A program made the position numbers and the translations under genes. Of a DNA stretch of 64,000 nt, positions 47,484 through 60,098 are shown piece by piece. Every line of letters begins with the position of its first letter. The first letter of the stretch is position 1. A model generated the notes under the pieces. It was not told the DNA's origin, made no database searches, and worked only from the letters and a program-made list of their open reading frames with translations. Where the stretch lies: assembly GCA_013398055.1 (NCBI GenBank), contig VZRS01007677.1:25602-89601 (forward strand), written 5' to 3'. Source of the stretch: Ifrita kowaldi (taxonomy: Eukaryota > Chordata > Aves > Passeriformes > Cinclosomatidae).

Positions 47484-48042
47484 TAGAAGCACAGAACAGT
47501 TTGGGTTGGAAAGGATGTAAAAGATCACCTAGTTCCAAACCCTCTGACAGGGCAAGGACATCTTGTACTCGATGAGGTTACTCAAAGTCCACTCCAACCT
47601 CACCTTGAACACTTTCAGGGATGGGGCATCCACCACATCTCTGGGCAACCAGTGCCAGGGTGTCACCATCCTCACCATAAAAAAAATTCTTCCTTATATG
47701 TGATACAAATCAACCCTCCTTCACCTTGAAACCATCATTCCTTCTCCTATTGCAACAGACCCTTCTAAAAATCCTGTTCCCATATTTCTTATAGGTTCCC
47801 TTTAGGCACTGGAAGGGGCTCTAAGGTCTCCCATGAGCCTTCTCCAGGCTGAGCAACCCCAGCTCTCCCAGCCTGTCTCCATGACAGAGGTGGTCCAGGT
47901 CTTGGAGCATCTCTGTGGCCTCCTCTGGACTTGCTCCAGCAGCTTCACATCCTTCTTATATTGGAGACCCCGAGCTGCACACGGGGCACCAGGTGGGGTC
48001 TCATGAGAGTGGAGTGGGGCAGAATCCCTCCCTCTCCTGCTG
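47484..48042 (-). mobile_element. CR1 3' half, antisense, longest copy in window
   Basis: Runs from AGAAGCACAGAACAGTTTGG through TTTCAGGGATGGGGCATCC, AGGTCTCCCATGAGCC, CTCCAGGCTGAGCAACCCCA, GCCTCCTCTGGACTTGCTCC to GCACCAGGTGGGGTCTCATG and GGGGCAGAATCCCTCCC. About 560 bases, older than the copies at 13.5 and 39.9 kb judging from substitutions and an A8 run. Confidence 0.95.
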
Positions 48043-50498
48043 CTCTCACTGCTTTGTACGTTCTGTAAGCAGAAGTTACGGCATTTCCTGGTCTCATTTC
48101 TGCTTGCTGAGATCACGGAAGCTCTTGTTAGCAGGAGCAGAGGCGCCTTTTGCCCGTGAGCATGAAGGGAAAGGGCAGGACTGTGCCACATCCCGGCACT
48201 GCTATTTCTGCTGCCTGTCCCCTGCTCCACCGAGCACTTCCTTGCAGTCCCAGCTCCTGCAGTGACTCAGATTATAACACCCCCTGATGGGAAACTCTGC
48301 TTTTGCAGAATGCTTACAGCTAAAGGTGGAGAACTGCTTTTCTGCAGCTCTTTTTGGGTTTTGGAAGGGATAATATTGTCACTTTGGGAGGCTTTCTGGC
48401 TTGCTGGCAATGCCCTGCAAACCCACATGCTGTTGCCTTTGCCGGTCACGTCACGTGTCGCTCCTCGATGTCGTGTCTTCCTGGCAGCCCTGGAAAAGTT
48501 TTTATCCAGCATTTCCTGTCAGAGGCACTGGACAGGATTTTTAAGCACTGATGGGCTATACACATGATGCAGAGGAGCCATGTGAGGAGTCAGGAGCTGC
48601 TTGAGGGGGGTCCTGCCTGCTGCAGCTCCCTGTGGGGACTGTCCCGGTGACGGTGACACCGTGGGTGTCTGCTCGAGGGCATCTGCTCAAAGGGCAGGGA
48701 GGAAACGTGTGGCAGAACTGGCCCTGGCTCTCCTGACTCACTGGCTGTGCCTGAGTCAAACCATCACCTTGTTTTCACTGAACACCTTTCCTGGAAGGCT
48801 GGAAATCCCCTCCTATCCTGCTTTGCCCCCTGGCCTGTGTTTCTCACTGTGGTATTTTCCTTCTGGCTCTCGGTTTCATTTCATCCCCTTTCACCTCACC
48901 AGCCTCTTGAGCCGAAGGACCCAAAGGAGCAGGTGTCTGTGCCCCCATCACACCCCTCCCAGCACCTCCCTGCACTTCCAAGAAAGCCCTCAGTGAGTAC
49001 AACCTTTCTGCTCCCCTTGGCCTGTGCACTTTCTTTAGCATTTATGGCCACTCACGGGGAGTTTTTAATGGATTTCAGGGTCACCAGGCCCAGTTTTGTT
49101 CCCACTGGTGTTCCCATTGGTGCTGCACAACCAAGCAGCAGAGCCCACCACGTCTCATGGTGCTGGTGCAGGGGGGCACAGGCCAGGCTGGGGTGGGCAG
49201 ATGGGACAACCTTGGCTGCCACCAGCTGCAGGTTGGAACCACCACTCCACTAGAAACGGTTGTAGGAGGCTCCTAAGCGGCGTGCAGCGCTGTGAGGTCC
49301 AGGGGGGTTTTTGGGACCTACTCTGCATTCTGATCACTCCACAGAAACCAGCTGGTGGGGAAAGATATGGGTTATCAGCACCTCTCAGACTTCCTGAGTC
49401 TGGTAATTAAGCCACGTGAAGATATTGAAGGTATATCCTCATGTCCTAACCTGGGAGCAGGCAGACACACCCATAACCTGCCCTGCCACAGCCAGCATCC
49501 CACCAAGCAACTCAGGGTGCTGGAAAACCCCTCCTTTTGGTGTCCTGCCTCCCTCCTGCAGGGATGGGGAAGGACTCTCCATTGCTGTATTTCAAGCCAC
49601 CAGCTGAAACCCAGGCTCAGCGGCTGTGTCACACAGGAAAGCAGCTCAGATTGGGCTTGGGCTTCACCCCAGTGCTCAAATCCCACCAACAACACCCCCC
49701 CAGACCCCTTTTCCACCTGGCATCCCACCCTCCTTGTGCCACCAGGAGCCTGTGCCGGCAGAGCTGCTGCCACGCTGAACCTTTCCCCAACACACCCTCT
49801 GTGATGGAGAAATTGATCTCAGCACAAAACGGCTCCAAAGGCTTTAAATCAGATGACCACAGGTTTTTTTCATGGAGGGACGTGGGAGGATTTCAAAACC
49901 AGCAGCCAGCAAGGTGTGATCGCTGTTTGCCTGCTGCGTGCGTGCAGGCACACACATCTCTGCAGGGCACCTGATTTTTTCCCCATCATAACTACATTTT
50001 AAGGCTGGGGAAAAAAAAAAGGTGGGACACAGGCCCCAGTTGGGACTCAAGACCAAACCCACACAAATTTAGAATTCCTTTGTGTTTTCCCCTGGAGAAT
50101 TCCTTGTCCTGGCAAGAGGCATTAGGATTCCACTAATATTGGGACAGCATATCTTGTATAAGCCGTAAATATTCCTTGCTGTAAAGAGCAGCTATTATCT
50201 TCTCCATGGCATCCTTTTCCAGGCCAAAAGCTATTCCCCAGTTTTCTCCTTCCTGGAGAACCAAATCACTCCCATTCTGTGCTCTCCCATATACCCCATT
50301 CTGAAAACATCTCCTTGGTATTGCCCACCATGTCCCATCCCAGATAAAACTTCTTCCCAATAGAACAGGGCCTGGAGTGAGATGTGCCTTTCCTTGGTGC
50401 TGAGGAACCAGCACCATCCAGTCCAGAAAACCCAACCTCCTGCATTTTCTGTGCCACCCCCTTGCTAAAACATCATGGAATTGGGCTTTCCTTTTTAC

Positions 50499-50533
<35 letters not shown>

Positions 50534-50534
50534 T
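50499..50534. repeat. (AAT)n microsatellite, about 12 copies
   Basis: Uninterrupted ATA/AAT trinucleotide run following TTTTTACAT and ending in AATTTTTCC. A simple length-variable locus within the presumed PFKFB3 intron 1. Confidence 0.95.
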
Positions 50535-51227
50535 TTTCCAGGGACTTAACGCTGTTTGCTCAGAACTGACTGTTGAGACCTTTTCATTCCCCCTCTCCCC
50601 AGTCTCTTACTCCTCATTGGATGATTTCCAGCTTTATCAATTGAGGCAGGGGAAACTGAGGCACAGGAGGGTGCAGAGATGGGCTGGAGGCTGCGCCGAC
50701 AGTGCCTTTAACTGCTCTTATCCATGGATCCAGCTCTCTCTGCACCAATCCTGGCTGTGCCGGAGCATCCTGAGGTGTGTTCCCTGTGTAGGTGCATTTG
50801 GGGGGGGTAGACCTCGAACCAGACCTCACTGAAGTGCAGTGCAGAGCTTCCAAATCAGCCCCTGTGGGCAGGAGCGGGGTGTTAAAACCGTACCTGGAGA
50901 GATGTTGATTTGGGTTGGAAATCAAGGAAAGTTTTGCTCAGCCCTGGAAAAGATTACGTGAGGACAGAACGGGAAAGCTGAGACAGACCAAGGTCGCCTT
51001 GGGAAATGGTTTGGGGAGAAGCGATGCTGCTGGGGAAGGGGTGATGGGGATGGTGATGGTAAAACCATGTGGAAAAGGAGGTATTGCCGTGTCCTTGAGC
51101 AGCCCCGGCCGCGCTTTGGGCTCTCTTTGGGCAGGGACACGGCAGGGCTGGTGTTACACGGCCGAATCCCTTCGGCCAGCCTGATTTATCCCCCTCCCTG
51201 CCTCCTCTGGAGCTTGTTTATCCGACC

Positions 51228-51560
51228 TGAGGCGGGGAGAACCTTTCCCAGGGCAGCGGGCTGAACTTGTTTACCCGCTTATTTATGATTTTATTGGGCT
51301 GCTGGCAAGCGGGACAGGGGACAGCGGGGACGCCGGAGCACGGGCCAGCCCCGGGAAGCCGCACGGGCTGTGCACGCCCCGATCACACGGACACGGGGAG
51401 GAAACGCTGCGGGCTCCGCTGGCCCGACCTCCGGCAGCTGCTGCCTGCTCCTCCTCCGGAGACACGCGAAAGGAGCGTGCAAGAGAGCCGGGTGCTGCTG
51501 GGCTTTGCAGCTATTTCCAGGAAGGCCGGAGAGCAGCTGAGGCTGGTAAACAACAGGGAT
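51228..51560. promoter_or_regulatory. Second CpG-rich block within presumed PFKFB3 intron 1
   Basis: Abrupt rise in CpG content (GGACGCCGGAGCACGGG, CCGGGAAGCCGCACGGG, GACCTCCGGCAGC, CACGCGAAAGGAGCG). It is preceded by TTATTTATGATTTTATTGGG, which contains an inverted CCAAT box (ATTGG, 51293-51297). PFKFB3 is known to use several alternative first exons, so an alternative promoter or non-coding exon is possible. A donor-like CTG|GTAAAC lies at 51546. No coding exon is identified. Confidence 0.4.
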
Positions 51561-53883
51561 AGCCCGCCAGTATCGGCGGTGTTTTGCTCCCAGTGGTACC
51601 GGGAGAAAAATGGGGTGTTTTGCCTCCTGCTCCCAAATCCACCAGCCCCAAGGAGGGATGTGGCTTGCCCATTTCGGTCTGTCCCGAGCCGAGATGTTTC
51701 AGCTGATTCTGCTGAGGGATGAACGGGAGGATGAGTTGCACTGGGTCCTGGTGGTGGGGACAGAATAACTGGTGGAGCTGCTGATTTCTCTGCCTGGGGG
51801 ACCGAATTTTTCCACCCCTAAAAATGCTAGAGGGCACTGCCATGTACAAAATAACGGCTCCTCAGTCACCAATATAAATTTATTTGGAGGAAACTTGTGC
51901 CTTCATCCCAGATATGACCCAGGCAAGCACCCCACCTCAATGCCAATAGGAGACTCTAACATGGCTGGAGCAGAAATTTGAGGATTTGACTTGGTTTTTT
52001 TTCTCCTTCTCACTGACTTTCTCAGAAATCCTCCTTATTAGCAGGGGATTTCTCACAGGAACAGTAGGACGTTGCTGAGGCTGTGTCTTGGGCTTAGGCA
52101 ACCTGCTAAAGCCCCTCCACAAAAGGAATGTGGGGTGGCTTTATGCCAACACCAGGTGCTCCAGGGATGGATCCATTCTTATAAAACAACATTCCCATTC
52201 AGAGCAAAATAAAGAAAAATAAATTTATAGAATAAACAGCATATAGAATAATAATAATAGTTTTAAAAGGTTGGTTTTCTTTTTTGGTGGAGGGCTGGAT
52301 CTCATTCACAGCTGAGGACAAGGCTTTGGGGTGGGAAGAGGGACTCAGCAGTAGCTTCACCACCAAAATCTCCATGTTGCTGAACCAAGCTGAGCAGGAT
52401 GAGACAGAAGAGGCACCTGCCAGCAGTGACTTTTGTGTTTATTTTTTTCTCCAAGGTGGCTTTGCCAAAGGCGGAGAATGGATTTCCACCTCCTGCCAGC
52501 TGTGAAGATCACGTGCATGGGGGAACACAGTCAGCAAAGCTTTTGTTTCCCTTAAACATTAAATCACCTCTGGTTGTTGCCGTGTTTCCCCTTTCCTTTT
52601 TTTCTTTTTCTTCTCCTCATAATTTTTGGGTGCAGCTGAGCTGCTGAGAAACTGATCACGTCCAACACATTTACCCCGTAAATAAAAGAACAATGCAATA
52701 AACCATTAAATCATGTGTGGCTGTTGCAACAGCAGCAATTAGGTGGAAGGCATGAGGGTGGGAAGCGTTCTTTGATGGATGTGACTTTACTAGCCCAAAT
52801 TCTGGATGACCTGAGGTTGCCTTTTCCAGGCTGGCTTGGGATGTGCTGTCACAGCGCGCTGGCAGCCACGGGGTTGGGTGGCCTGGTGGTAACGGCCCGG
52901 CTGCAGACAAGTCGGGACAGGGCAGTGTGGGATGAGGCTGGCGTGTGCCAGGGCTGAGCTTTAGTCACCCCTGCCATCGATGACTGGCTCTGTCTGAATG
53001 CAAGAGGACCAGATTTCTGAGTAGCATCTGAAGGCACTGGCGGCTGCCAGGCATGGGCTGGTTGCGTGTGCTCCTGCACGTGTCCAAGGGAGCAGTGCTT
53101 GCTCAGTCTCTGGGTTGAGATGGGTTTGAGCCTGCATGAGATGGGTTTTTGGGGATATTCAGTTGGTCAGGTCTGGAATGAACACCAGTGTTTAGGGCAG
53201 GACAGGGAGAGGACACAGCACATCCATGCTCAAAGCATGTCCTGCAGATACTACAGCTCCTGTGACCCTCTGGCTACCCCACCTTCATCCCAAACCCATC
53301 CTGGTGGGATCCCCCTTAGCCACAGCTGCAGAAAGGCCTGGCTTTTACGTGGCTGGCAGGTTTGGGAATTGCTCTGGGCTCTGCTCCATGGGTACAAACT
53401 GTATCTCCCACTGGCTCAGTGACCATCCATGGAACCCCTGAGGCATCACAAGCTTCTTCACCCGGCAGTGGGTGAAAGGTGCCCGTCAATCAGGTGCCTG
53501 GGGCTGTCCCAGCCCGGGTAATAAACACACAACACGAAGCCAAGGAAGGTCATGCCTTCCTTGCCAAGCCCGGCTGTCCTTCTTTATAGGGAAGTTGGCA
53601 GCAAAGCCTGCCCAGGAGTCGGGTGGCCCTCAGATCTCTTGTTGACTGTCTAGCAGTTGTTTTCATTCAGGCTGAGCTCTGGGTAAACAGCTGGGAAATG
53701 TGAAACCCTGGCTGTGGCCGTGCTGTCACCGTGGGTGTCAGCCCGGGGACGTGCGGGGAACACGAACCCCCCAGTGCCATGCAGGGAGCACAGGGGGATG
53801 GACACGTGAGGTGAGCCCCTCTCCTGGGGTCATTTGTTTGGTTTACAAGGATGGACAAGTGTCCTGTTTGTGGCACAGTTTGT

Positions 53884-54057
53884 GCTGGCACAGGGTGCCC
53901 AGAGAAGCTGTGGCTGCCCCATCTCTGGAAGTGTTCAAGGCCGGGCTGGACAGGGCTTGGAACAACCTGGGATAGTGGAAGCTGTCCTTGCCCGTGGCAG
54001 GGAGGTTGGAACTGGATGATCTTTATGGTCCCTTCCAACCCAAACCATTCTGGGATT
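53884..54057 (+). mobile_element. CR1 3' end, sense
   Basis: CTGGCACAGGGTGCCCAGAG, AAGCTGTGGCTGCCCCATCT, GGCCGGGCTGGACAGGGCTT, GATAGTGGAAGCTGTCCTTG, CCAAACCATTCTGGGATTCC. A young-looking copy with a short tail. Confidence 0.94.
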
Positions 54058-56039
54058 CCCTAATGAGTGGTGTTGATGGAAATGCTGAAGCAGACACAAT
54101 AAAAGTGGTTTTCCTCCATCTCTGTTGTTATTCAGTGAGGGAGAGTCACAATCAATGGCCAAGATGCTTCCACCTGTGCCATCCCCGCCTGGCTCTGTCT
54201 CTCAGCTCAAATAACAGCAGTTGTTTGGGGGAAAACTGAGGCCCTCCCAAGTGCTTTGAAGCACAGCATCTTTCCTTGTGACCCCTGCCAGGCACCCAGA
54301 CACTGCTTTGCTACTCCCTGTTAAACTCCAGGGCAGAAATATAAACATTCAGCTCAATTTTCTTTTTTGTTTTTTTTCCTCGAGGAGCTGTTAGCAGCTT
54401 GTCATTGCGGGTTGGAAAATATAGATGTATTTGAGAAAATATGTTGGCAGCAATCTCCCCATATTGTTTCAGCTTGCCCCAAAATTCCAGAGAAATTTTC
54501 CATTAATATTTTTCATGTCTGATTGGAAAATATCAGGGAAAGATGAAACAAATTCTGTAGATATTTTTTAACGATTTTAGCCTTTTTCTTCTTTCCCAGC
54601 CAGGTATGCATGGCATAGAAAAAAATAAATGAAGTGCACAAATGAAAATCATCTGCTAGGACTTAAATGCATTAAAATCATTGCTCTGTAAGTGGAACAA
54701 TTTCAAGAAAACCATGATAAGGAGATTGGGTTATTTAACTTCTGCATTCCAGCAATCTGTGTGATCTGATTCCAGTGATTTGGGTCCAAAGCTTGGTTAG
54801 AAGAGATGTTAGGAAATTGGAGGTTCCCTCAGAGAGGTTTTGACTGTAGAGAGCTGCAGCAGAAGATATGGAAACAAAACTGGACCTTACAATTCTAAAT
54901 TTCAGCTCGTTGGCCACACACTTTCCCTCTTGTGTTTCACAGACATCCTAAAAGCAGTGCCTGCAGGTCTCAGGCTTAAAAGCACATGGCAACACTGTGG
55001 AAAAGTGGGGCACTTAGGCCTCACCTCTGGATGCCTTGTGGTTTCCACCAGCTGAATGGAGAGGAGAGCCCTTGGGGAGGCTGATCCAGGGTACAGCTCA
55101 ACCCCAGGAGTGGTGCTGGTCCCAAAAGTGGTTCTTCCTGGCCAGAGCTGAGGTGTGTGGGCCGCTGTTGGGCAACCATTGTCTGGATCATCCCAGCCCT
55201 GTGAGGAAGCAGGGATGAGCAGGTTGTCCATGGGGCAGACGTGCTCACAAAGGTGAGGTGTGGGTGGGAAGATCCTCGGCACGTACACGATTTCGAAATG
55301 CAGCTCCTCACCAAAGCTCTTCTCTCCCTCCCTGCATGGGACTCTGGATTGGACAAGGAATTGTGTTTTGAGTCACCTCGAGCTGGAGAGCACTGAGATG
55401 TGCATGGAATGGTTTTGGGCATAGCTCTGAGGTTCTCTCCTTGCTCGGAGGACACAAACTCCTCCAGGACACATCTCACCCTGGTTTGCAGTCAGCAACC
55501 ACAGCAGGGCAGCTGAACTGTTCTGAGTGCAAGTAGATGCTCATTTCTCTCCACAGGTGGTAGAAATGGTCAGAGGTGACCAATTCCTTGTAGACACCCC
55601 AAAATCACATAAATTCTTCCCAAACTCTACCCACAGCTTTTCAGCAGAACAGCAGGAGCTGAGCTTCAACGCCTCCTCCCTGCTCAGCATCCCTCAGGGG
55701 AACCTTTCCATCTGAGCCTCCCAGGCAGTGCAGATCCTTCTGGGGTGCTGCTTCAAAAGCCCCTGTATCAGGAGCCAAACGGATTATCAGCGGGGGTTGA
55801 GACCTGAGATTAAAAAATACTCTTTTTCCTAGACTGTGATTAATCTGCTGCCCGCTGCTGCCTACAAGCACGTCCTCCTTGATCAACCGAAATACAAACC
55901 ACCGCATTTTCTCCCCCAGAGCTTTGTGTTTTAGTTTTTTTACATTACTTTGAAGAGATTCCCCAGCATCTCTGGGGTATCTGGCTTCACCACATCATTG
56001 CCTACAACTTTTTTAGACGCTTCTCTGTCACCACGACAA

Positions 56040-56200
56040 TACTGAGGTTGTCACTGGCCCGGGCTTGTTACATAATGAAGGTGAGTCAGCCCCAGAAAGG
56101 CCACAGCCTTTGCCATTGTTTGACTTAATAACCTGCAATGATGAGATAACGATCCAGGCTCTTAATGAAAGGTGGGTGGTAATGAGAAGTTAGGAAACAG
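56040..56200. promoter_or_regulatory. Candidate intronic enhancer (clustered factor motifs)
   Basis: Within 160 repeat-free bases lie TTACATAA (56068-56075, C/EBP- or PAR-bZIP-like), TGAGTCA (56082-56088, AP-1 consensus), CATTGTT (56114-56120, SOX-like) and AGATAA (56144-56149, GATA). The density exceeds that of the surroundings, but conservation cannot be judged from one sequence. Confidence 0.25.
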
Positions 56201-57695
56201 TTCAATAGCGAAGTCCATGGGATAATGACAGGCTGTGATTTCCGGAGGGGGATGGAGGCTGATCAAGCTCCGCCGTAAATGCGCTGAACAGACTCATCGT
56301 CCGTGGGGGGTTTCACATCCAGCACTGAGCGCCTGCAGGCAGGGAAACCTGGAGAGACCCACGTGCATCACCGGGCTGGGAATTAAGTCCTTCATGAACA
56401 CAATCAACTTCAGCCGTTGGGAAGTTCAACCTCCATAAAAATAAATCCTATAACAATCCGTGAGCACAGGAGGGCTGGAATTCTTTGTTCTTCCCGTCGG
56501 ATCTCCAAAATGCTACAACACTTTGCAGCGTTGTGCTGGTTTGGGCTGGGACAGGTTGATTTTCATTTCTGGGGCCGTGTTTTGGACTTCGTTTTGTGAC
56601 CAAAACAGTGTTGATAATATAGAGATGTTTGTGTTTTCGCTGAGCAGGGCTTACACAGAAGCAAGGCTTTTCTGCTCCTCAACCCACCGGCAAGGAGGCT
56701 GGGAGGGCACAAGGATTTGGGAGGGGACAGAGCAAGTACAGCTGACCCCAAACTGGCCGAAAATTTTCCATAACACGTTTTGTCATGCTTAGGAAAGGGG
56801 GGACATTCGGGGTGATGGAGTTTGCCTTCCCAAGCCTCCGTAACGTGTGATGGAGCCCAGCGTTCCTGGAGACCACTGGACTCCTGTGGGAAGTGGGGGA
56901 TTAATTCCTTGTTTTGCTTTGCTTGTGCACGTGGATTTTGCTTTACCCATCGAACTGTTTGTGTCTCACCCCTGATTTGTCTCACTTTTACCTTCCAGTC
57001 CTCTCCCCCATCCCGCTGTGGGGGGAGTGAGCGAGTGGGGCTGAGCTCCCAGCTGGAGTGAAACCACGACAATCCCAAATTAGGTCTGGTTCAGGTGTGA
57101 GCAAAAGGCTGTAATTCTGCTGATTTTCCCGGAGAAGGCACTGTGGTAACACATGCCAAGTTCTGCTGGCAGCAGCAGGACGGGGAATATCTGATCTGGC
57201 AGCTGGGACAGAGTAGCCCTGCAAACACACTTTTCTCTCAGACCAGCAGGATTTTTGGGCTGGATCAGTGCCTTGTTGCAGGTGATTGTGGCCTCTTGAT
57301 TAGGCATGAGGTAACCTAAAGTCAAGTTCAACATCCTGTGGATTTACACCCTAAATAAATCCCAGGACTTTCAGTGGGGAATTTCACACCTTAAAATAAC
57401 AGGGCAAACAGGGAGGTGTTCCTTTCACGTAACTGAAAGTACCTGGGAGTAGAAGGCTCAACCCAGTGTCAGGCTAATGTGAATATTGTCTTTTCAGAAG
57501 CTCTGACAATGCCAAAACCAGAATTGTGGCTCTCTGACTGATCTGCACCCTCTGACCCTTGCTGTTGGGACCAAGCCTGAACTTCTGCAGCCAGGTTTTA
57601 TTTCAAGGAGAACCAGTATTAAATTCCTGAGACTGGAATATCCCAACTTCTTGCTATTTAATTACCCTCTGACCACTTTTAGAAACCCGTGTTTC

Positions 57696-57931
57696 AGAGA
57701 ATCACAGAATGGCCTGGTTTGGAAGTGACATTTCAGACCATCCAGTTCCAACCCCTGCCGTGGGCAGGGACACCTTCCACAGAAATAGGTTGCTTCAAGC
57801 CCCATCAAACCTTGAACACTTCCAGGGATGGGGCAGACACAACTTCTTTGGGCAACCTGTGCCAGGGCCTCACCACGCTCACAGTAAAGAATTTCTTTAT
57901 AATATGTACCCTAAATCTACCCTCTCTGCAA
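57696..57931 (-). mobile_element. CR1 3' end, antisense
   Basis: AGAATCACAGAATGGCCTGG, CATCCAGTTCCAACCCCTGC, CGTGGGCAGGGACACCTTCC, CACTTCCAGGGATGGGGCAG, GGGCAACCTGTGCCAGGGCC, TTTATAATATGTACCC. Typical 5'-truncated insertion. Confidence 0.94.
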
Positions 57932-59426
57932 CCTATGGAGTCAATTATCTTTATGATTTAGCCCATTTATGGGGTGAGTTTTGTTTTGCACTAGCCTTGT
58001 AAGGTCAGGAACTTTCACAGGACATTACTCAATCCTCCTGGACCTGTTTCTGAGCAGACCTGCCAGCTTTGAGAAATATCCTTGCTCCAGTGGATACTTG
58101 CAGCTTCAGAACAGTATTTCCAAATTATATTTTTTGAGAATTACAGAATATGATTATTTTTAAAAATTACAAATAAACCTAATTTCCTGGGATTTTAAAT
58201 ATGAACCTCAGTCTGGGAGGCTCCTTTGGGGTCATCAGTCCTGGCTGATGGACACCCATCTTACATCTCCCCATCTTTGGTCTTAAGATTGACTGGGTCT
58301 TCCCAGGGACCATCCCAGATCTGAGCACAGCTGGAGGCACCCACCTCTCTGAGGACAGTGGAGGGAACCTTGAAATATTTTGCTTTTAATTTGGTGAATT
58401 GCGATTGTATCCAAGCTCTCATCCTTCCTTCTTCTCCATATTCATCAAAGCCAGGCATTCCATTTACAACTCTCCCATTTCCTTTCCTGTAATGCTTTAA
58501 CTCATGCAATTTTAACCAAACACTTCTAGTTGGGGCAAAAGTCTGATCACTAGAACAAGGTTTGAACCCTTGTCCTCCTGCCTGAAGAGCTATAAATTAA
58601 AATAGATTTTTTAAAAAAGCCCCAATTTGCAGAGGGTTGACTTCAGGAAGAATTTACTCTTCTTGAAAGAATTCCTTCTTGGCTCCGAGTGTGGTGGTGA
58701 CAACACACGGGGAGCTCAGAGCAGAGGGCTGGGCAAAAGCACGGAGCTCCCTAAGCTGCAATCAACTGATTAAGGCTGAATTCCGCATTTCTGCAACCTC
58801 TTCCTGACTTTTCCTGTCCCCTGGCTGCCAGGAAAGGTCAGCCCTGGGTGCGACGTTTGACTGGGGCTGATACCGCGGGGTGAGCAATGCCCTGTGCCTC
58901 TGTGGGGATTTTCCCCTCCGGGGCTCAGCCCTGGTTTCTCGATGTCAGAAGCTGAATCCCGTTGAATTTCCCCCCTTTCTCTGCTTGTGGTTATTTTTAA
59001 GCAAAGCTGCACCCACGGGCAGGCGTGTGGCCGCCCGGGTCTTGCTCCGGTGGTGTCCCAGTGCCCGGCTGCTGTCAGCAATGAGCTGAATTTCTTACAC
59101 CCGGCCAAGGAAGGAGTTTCATGAGCACGTCAGGTGCAATTAGAGGGTGCAATAGGCTGAAAAACTGCACGGCTTGTCCTCAGCCGGGAGAACGCGTGTC
59201 TGCTCTGGTGGGTGAAAGGAGGGAGAGCTCTGGGGCACGCGATGTTCCCTGCCCTGCCTGCATCCTGCACCCCGGGCCGGGCTCAGCACTCCCAGCTGCA
59301 GAGGGACCAGGAGCTCTGCCCTGATTTCAGGGTAGGGGTCTGTAAATCCCAGTGCTGAGGAGCATCCCGTAATCCCTGCAGGAAACCCTGTCTGCAAATA
59401 ATACCGTGAAGAAATGGTTTTGCCTG

Positions 59427-60098
59427 ATTTCAGTTCCTTTTTGCCCGATTTCAGTTCCTTTTTGCCCGATTTCAGTTCCTTTTTGCCCGATTTCAGTTCC
59501 TTTTTGCCCGATTTCAGTTCCTTTTTGCCCGATTTCAGTTCCTTTTTGCCCGATTTCAGTTCCTTTTTGCCCGATTTCAGTTCCTTTTTGCCCGATTTCA
59601 GTTCCTTTTTGCCCGATTTCAGTTCCTTTTTGCCCGATTTCAGTTCCTTTTTGCCCGATTTCAGTTCCTTTTTGCCCGATTTCAGTTCCTTTTTGCCCGA
59701 TTTCAGTTCCTTTTTGCCCGATTTCAGTTCCTTTTTGCCCGATTTCAGTTCCTTTTTGCCCGATTTCAGTTCCTTTTTGCCCGATTTCAGTTCCTTTTTG
59801 CCCGATTTCAGTTCCTTTTTGCCCGATTTCAGTTCCTTTTTGCCCGATTTCAGTTCCTTTTTGCCCGATTTCAGTTCCTTTTTGCCCGATTTCAGTTCCT
59901 TTTTGCCCGATTTCAGTTCCTTTTTGCCCGATTTCAGTTCCTTTTTGCCCGATTTCAGTTCCTTTTTGCCCGATTTCAGTTCCTTTTTGCCCGATTTCAG
60001 TTCCTTTTTGCCCGATTTCAGTTCCTTTTTGCCCGATTTCAGTTCCTTTTTGCCCGATTTCAGTTCCTTTTTGCCCGATTTCAGTTCCTTTTTGCCCG
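59427..60098. repeat. Perfect 21-bp minisatellite, 32 copies
   Basis: A 21-bp unit, GATTTCAGTTCC + TTTTTGCCC, repeats about 32 times with no mismatch that I can find, preceded by one diverged unit (TTTTTGCCTG variant, from about 59418). Because 21 is divisible by 3, the array stays open in several frames (ISVPFCP or FSSFLPD on plus, KKELKSG on minus). These are spurious proteins. The plus strand is 16/21 pyrimidine. Perfect identity implies recent expansion or active homogenisation; the true copy number may be larger than assembled. It would lie in PFKFB3 intron 1. Confidence 0.98.

Noticed and set aside
59427..60098. CRISPR-like array
   Set aside because: The units are contiguous with no spacers and the genome is vertebrate. 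It is a minisatellite.
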